Both the position numbers and the translations under genes were made by a program. From assembly GCA_002682825.1 (NCBI GenBank), contig NOKP01000001.1:250501-314500 (forward strand): a stretch of 64,000 bases of DNA, written 5' to 3'. The notes under the pieces were generated by a model. The model was not told the origin of the DNA and did no database searches. It was given only the letters and a program-made list of their open reading frames with translations. The DNA is from Neonectria sp. B-13. Taxonomy: Eukaryota; Ascomycota; Sordariomycetes; Hypocreales; Nectriaceae. Position 1 is the first letter of the stretch. Each line of letters begins with the position of its first letter. Of this stretch, positions 59,901-64,000 are shown piece by piece.

Positions 59901-60462
59901 CGAATATTTGGCAGACGTGATGAATGATGGCAATTGGGTCGTCCCGGAACCACCTGCACTGGAACTCAGTACTGTGACGTTCACCTCTATCAGATTGAAG
60001 AGACTTCCCCTCGAAAGCATAATCGCGGCGAAACTCGCAAACAAGACCGTGACACAGGACGAAGCAGAGGAGGAAACCCAACATAGAGCCATGATAACGT
60101 TATCATTCGATGACAATACCGCTCCAGTCACATACACGCTTTATTCGAATCCCGTGTTTGTAACTCCCCCGCCCTGCTTGCCTGGACCCAAGGGACCTCA
60201 CCAAATCCACATTCGCGACTTGCCCAAATATCAGACTATCTGGACAGTTAATAGACTCAAGGAGCAGACGCCAGAAGATGTCAAGGATGATGTCATGATA
60301 ATTAATGCCACCGGAAAGGGAGCAGAGGTGCTTGCTAGAGCATGGTGTGCTGAGAGGGGGAAGAATGCAGTGATTCGTCGCATCGGAGGGCCTTGTTTTG
60401 TGTGCGCTTTTCGGGCTGCTACTAGATCAAGCTTGGGCACCGGGGTGGTGATTTGGGTTTAA
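56995..60462 (+). CDS. HeLo domain-TPR fusion protein
   Basis: Predicted exons: 56995-57984, 58076-58443, 58500-60462, giving 1106 residues. The second intron (56 nt, GTGAGT to TATAG) is clear. The first (91 nt, GTATGT donor, AAAAG acceptor) is the only in-phase solution I found. Residues about 1-200 match the HeLo domain of the HET-S class (KDYEVMHLKLEVERIRL, then TKKYGL, then KKTRWAIHDKHSF and a DKLHSLFP segment). HeLo domains drive membrane-targeting cell death in fungal heterokaryon incompatibility. The extreme N-terminal hydrophobic helix looks shorter than in HET-S and carries charged residues. A middle region of unknown type leads to three TPR-like repeats (about 575-675, ANEFKAKGNVAMRNGKWKEA) of the Hsp70/Hsp90 co-chaperone type, then a ~430-residue C-terminus I do not recognise. 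Whether two genes are wrongly joined at 58.0 kb is the main doubt. Confidence 0.75.
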
Positions 60463-61041
60463 TAGCAACCAGACTTGCGCATGCGAAGTTGTAGTTGCTG
60501 TTAAGGTTAAGTCGGAGTGGCAGACATTCAGTGCGGCCTGGGCAGTCTTCCTTTAACTTTCCCAAGGAGAGAAGCAAGGGAAAATCCGTTTTCAATGTCC
60601 TAAGATCTAATAAAGTAGAGTTAAGGCCTAGTAAATAGTTTTTGTTAACTTTTTGCTCCTAAGTCTAGTCGGGTTTTCACTAATAGCTAGCGCAGTTTTT
60701 ATTTGTATTGGAATTCAAAGTAACTCTAAGAAGAGTTCTTTTACAAATGGCTGATAAGCTTTAATTGTATAATGATCAAGGAAGACCTAAATCAGCTAGG
60801 TAGTTAGGATGGATATGGAGTATCTCAACCATATATAATATGCATGCCCTATGCGTAAGAGTGCACACCATGTTGTTCCTATTTGTTTACATTGCTAACC
60901 AAGTTTCCCTTTCCAAGAATAATAATATCATTTCCTAATGTAGGATTAGATGCCCAAGTCTTTAAGCCATCCTACACAGAACTGAAGTTGATCTAAAGCT
61001 GCACTACAAATGAAGTGCGCATTCCAAACGCATTGAGCTTC
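60463..61041. other. Intergenic (convergent 3' ends)
   Basis: 579 bp between the convergent stops of the HeLo-TPR gene and the small secreted protein gene. 60590-60850 is AT-rich. No gene, terminator-like structure or repeat recognised. Confidence 0.5.
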
Positions 61042-61462
61042 CTAAACGGGCGTGCAGTGAACGTTTCTAATGCCAGTCAGGCAATGATTGGGCACCTGCT
61101 TTACACCTTTGTAGGTAACAGTGCCGCAGGAGTTGGTACTGTTCGACGGGTTAGCTCAACGTGATAAGATTGGTAATTGGATTATGGTATACGTACGCAG
61201 TGCCATAAATACAGGCGCAGTCCGTGTCAGTCTTCAAGGAAGCGATGGAGCCAATTCCAGACTTGTTGAGAGCGACTATTTTGCCGTAGGGGTAGCAACC
61301 ATTCTTGCAATTGCCCTGCAGGTTGGAGCCATCACAGACTTTGACGTCGCAGCACGCCCTAGCCTCGAGGCCGCCTTGTGCCTCTTCGACGGGAGAGCAG
61401 ACAACCAGGTTAGATCCGAGGCTGAAAGTAAGGAGGGTAGCGGCAAGAGTAGTGAACTTCAT
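61042..61462 (-). CDS. Small secreted cysteine-rich protein
   Basis: Predicted exons 61462-61197 and 61138-61042 with a 58-nt intron (GTACGT donor, AACAG acceptor); 120 residues. Without splicing the frame ends after 103 codons. Splicing carries on into CGTVTYKGV, which resembles how such proteins continue. The N-terminus is a signal peptide (MKFTTLAATLLTFSLG, cleavage probably after the CS at 22-23), then a short acidic propeptide-like stretch ending LEARA. The mature part has about ten cysteines (CCDVKVC, GNCKNGC, DCAC, and single Cys in the second exon), suggesting several disulfides. Proteins of this size and pattern are typical effector-like or antimicrobial-like secreted proteins of fungi; no activity can be assigned. 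The 3' end is less certain than the first exon. Confidence 0.7.
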
Positions 61463-63050
61463 AATGTCTGTTTGAACTTGGAATAAGGTGTGGTAAATGG
61501 GTCTGCCTGAGTGCTTGAATGTTAAAGCAGTGTTTCTTATTCACTGCGGTGAGGAGGCCTTTATTTATAGTAGGGTCTTTTTCCAAACTATCTGGACAGG
61601 GATTCCTCTCTGACCGAATGCCTCCAAGAATCATGAGATGCCAAGTCCCTCATGCAGTAGTGGCACCGGACCAACATCACTTGTCAGCACGTCTCGCCCC
61701 TCGTGGGCTATGTCAAGTCTGTTGGTTGAGTTGCTCTTACAAACTTGTGTGGTTACAGGGGCATCGGCGATAGGGAGGTTCTCCATTATATTTCCATCGG
61801 ATGAGATGCGAGATCCGCCCACTGCTGGGGTGATGCACCCGCTCTCTTGAAACAAGTGTCCGTTAAGGTTTATGCACTGTGCGCTTGGTCTGAACTGCTG
61901 TCCTAAGAACTTATAATAGGATATAACGCAGGATACCTATTATGAAAGCCATCATAAGTTAATAGAACTCGAGGTGCTCTAAAGGCATTATCCGTCATCT
62001 ACTTGTACACCTTATAATGGCCCACAGCCCGTCAATTGTAGCATTGAGAAATAAATCCCGGAGCGCTTTTTGCATATCCGATGAGGTTATTAAGTCATAA
62101 AACGGTTGCTCTGGACAATACTCGGCCCGTGCATAATGGGGGGAAAGCTGAAGTGCCGATTGGTTCGCATGTCGAACTGAAGCCAACCTCCCCGGAGCGC
62201 ATTCTACAGCTCAATCATCCATTAGGTACCTCACCTCGTGTTCAGTCCGTTGGCCAAATCAGTCGGTCAACAGTTGAGCTGGCACAACTTGCATTAATAA
62301 AATGCATCGGGCTGTAATTTGCCATGAACTTGAAAAAGTCAAACAAGAATGTTGAATCCAAGCGGTGGCCGTGGGACATTTAGCCACTCCGGAAAATGGG
62401 GATTGAGCCAATTGTCCAGTGCCATGATTGACCCAAGTGTTGATTTCTATAGACCTTCCTAATCAGTCAGCCAATGCGTTAGCAGCTGTTGGTTGATCCA
62501 ATCTAGAAATCGCCCCGGGCCATTTCGGGCATGTCCTCCCCTGCTATGACCTTATGTCTCGTACGACGGCGGAAATTAGGACTGAATGGCCATCGGGTCA
62601 TTGGCAGCTGTGTTGCTTGTATAATCCGTGTTTGATCTCGAAGAAACAGCTTGGTTGAGTGCTAATTGCTATTTTCCGGACCTCATGTTGGTCTTATTTC
62701 TTCATTTCCAAGATCTTTCCACAAGGTACCTACCGATGTCATATAAAGTCACTCATGAACGTCCGCTAGTTGCTGTTCAAATACGCGACTGAGACAATTT
62801 CCGGTTGTGCCGCCCCCTCTGTTTGCTGGGAATAATACGAGGTCAGACCCTCCTGGATAGTACGACCCAACCCGGACGGCGTGGGCGGACGGTTAGGGGG
62901 TGGAGAGTCGGTGGATCACGGTCTAACCGCGAGGCCGCGGGCTTTGAGTGTTCCCGTCACACTTAATGCCCGTTTCTGCGCCCGCCATTGGCTGTAGCCC
63001 CCACGCACAGGCCCGCGGGCGGGCACTTAATGCTTGGTCTCTAGCCAATT
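61463..63050. other. Intergenic; GC-rich palindromic patch near 62.87-63.04 kb
   Basis: No supported gene in about 1.6 kb; the small frames are chance. The first few hundred bases are the small secreted protein promoter. 62870-63040 is strongly GC-rich with short palindromes (GCCCGCGGGC at 63011-63020) and a repeated CACTTAATGC sequence, and precedes a polypurine tract. Confidence 0.45.
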
Positions 63051-63200
63051 AGGACAAAAGAGAAGAAGGGGAAAAAAGGGGGGGGGATTGGTCTAGGAAA
63101 AAGAAAGAAAGGGAAAAGGAAGAGAGAGAGAAGAAAGAGAGGATAGAAAGAGGAGAAAAGAAGAAAGAAAGAAAAAGAAAAGAAAAAAGAGAGAATAAGT
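63051..63200. repeat. Polypurine/polypyrimidine tract
   Basis: About 150 bases of plus strand made almost only of A and G (GAAAGAAAG-, GAGAGAGA- and G-run segments), broken by a few pyrimidines. The minus-strand open frame through it (63049-63327, Phe/Leu/Ser-rich) is a composition artefact. Confidence 0.85.
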
Positions 63201-63684
63201 TTATTAGGGCATAAGTCAGGGTCTGATTTAGGGCCAGGGTTGGCAGCCGGGTTCTAGAGGGACACGCGGGTGTTTGTGAAAGTTTGTAAGGAGACAGACT
63301 ATGAAGGCCAAGAATGATAACGAACACTATAAAGAGTGATTCCCCAAATTAAGGCGCACGATCTCCCAGGATCATTCGGACTCAGCCTTCCTAAAAGGAA
63401 ATACCGGTTCAAAGCCGGGTGGTAACATCTATCGACCATGGACTTTCACGCATTTTCTCTCGGGAGTTTTCCCTAGAATTGGTCCAGAAGAGAGAAATTT
63501 CAAGACTCTGGCTCTTCGCTGAACGGAAAGGCACCCGATTCACTTCACCAGCAATTGGTATTAGGCCGAAACATCATAGTGACCGGGCGCATGGAACAGC
63601 ACCGAATCTGGTGTTTCTCCAGCCAATACTTCCCTATCTTCTGGATCTTTCATTCTGGATCTTTCCTTCTGGCAGGATTATCTA

Positions 63685-64000
63685 TCATGTCCGCAATCTT
63701 GCCCGTGTGCTACAGGCCACTCCTGCCAATGCGATACATACCACTCCTGCAACTCCACCAAGGAGCAGTGAACGGTCGCCCTGGGCTTTCTCTACAGTTA
63801 TGCGGCGCTCATTTAGCTCAGATCCGATTTCAAACTGGGGCAAGACCTGTTTCTCATCCCAATGGGAGTGGATAGGGACGAATCGCTGTCCCGGGACTGA
63901 TCGCTGTCCCGGGAGCAATAGCGCAGATGTGTTAGAGAGATCCTGAGCGATGCAGACATCGACCAGTGCATCCATTCGAGATTCCACTTCGCCAAGCTGC
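63685..64000 (-). CDS. Possible 3' part of a gene entering from the right edge
   Basis: A minus-strand frame is open from the window edge down to a stop at 63685. Its start would lie outside, and the Met at 63987 need not be the true start. The segment after the edge (ESRMDALVDVC) looks helical; the tail is hydrophobic, rich in Gly, Ala and Val. No family recognised. An overlapping plus-strand frame (63419-63946) is equally unproven. Confidence 0.25.
   Translation of the reverse strand, partial: QLGEVESRMDALVDVCIAQDLSNTSALLLPGQRSVPGQRFVPIHSHWDEKQVLPQFEIGSELNERRITVEKAQGDRSLLLGGVAGVVCIALAGVACSTRARLRT

Noticed and set aside
63049..63327. 92-codon minus frame rich in Phe, Leu and Ser
   Set aside because: Direct consequence of the polypurine tract on the plus strand.
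63345..63425. Possible tRNA gene (GGTTCAAAGCC resembles a T arm)
   Set aside because: No acceptor stem pairs with the bases after the T arm, and no D or anticodon arm could be folded.

Overview
The window looks like a piece of a filamentous ascomycete (Pezizomycotina) chromosome near an end or a former end. The genes have GT-AG introns of about 49-106 nt. Two large blocks are extremely AT-rich, nearly free of CpA and CpG, and rich in TpA, which is the footprint of repeat-induced point mutation (RIP). Telomere-type CCCTAA tracts lie inside the left block. The genus cannot be fixed from sequence alone.

Layout. 232-1326 holds one ordinary-composition hypothetical gene. About 1.33-24.2 kb is a RIP-mutated repeat block. 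It contains two colinear copies of a ~4.5 kb element whose minus strand still reads as a long degraded protein (about 2.1-6.6 and 16.45-21.0 kb), two ~47-bp minisatellite arrays of about 20 units, four copies of a ~700-bp tail unit each ending in telomeric repeats, a degraded SRPK-like protein kinase gene (about 11.7-13.0 kb) and ~265-bp tandem repeats. 24.2-31.7 kb is a normal-composition island with a 1206-residue DUF2235 protein that has lost its nucleophilic serine. 31.7-37.4 kb is a second RIP block, with a possible LTR-like pair, a gene relic and three copies of one repeat at very different RIP levels.

From 37.5 to 64 kb the sequence is gene-bearing. A four-exon gene for an unusual bZIP-like/C2H2/SAM/Sec3-PIP2-binding protein is divergent from a DUF7580 (HeLo-like N-terminus) gene across a 306-bp shared promoter. 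Next comes a putative small catabolic or secondary-metabolic cluster: a DODA/LigB-type extradiol dioxygenase, a Zn2Cys6 regulator, an FAD monooxygenase and a second, larger Zn2Cys6 regulator. Hydroxylation by the monooxygenase followed by ring opening by the dioxygenase is the natural joint role, and CGG-rich repeated sites sit in the promoters of both enzymes. Further right are a secreted GH18 chitinase (six exons), an unresolved ORF region, a HeLo-domain protein fused to a TPR co-chaperone-like domain, a secreted cysteine-rich small protein, a polypurine tract and an unresolved ORF at the right edge.

Themes. Proteins linked to fungal self/non-self recognition or cell-death signalling recur (HeLo-TPR, DUF7580, the C2H2-SAM-Sec3 fusion, the inactive DUF2235 protein). 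The strongest candidates for something undescribed are the SAM-Sec3 fusion with its divergent DUF7580 partner, the HeLo-TPR fusion, and the duplicated telomere-marked repeat module. All splice sites were read by eye, so exon limits are predictions.
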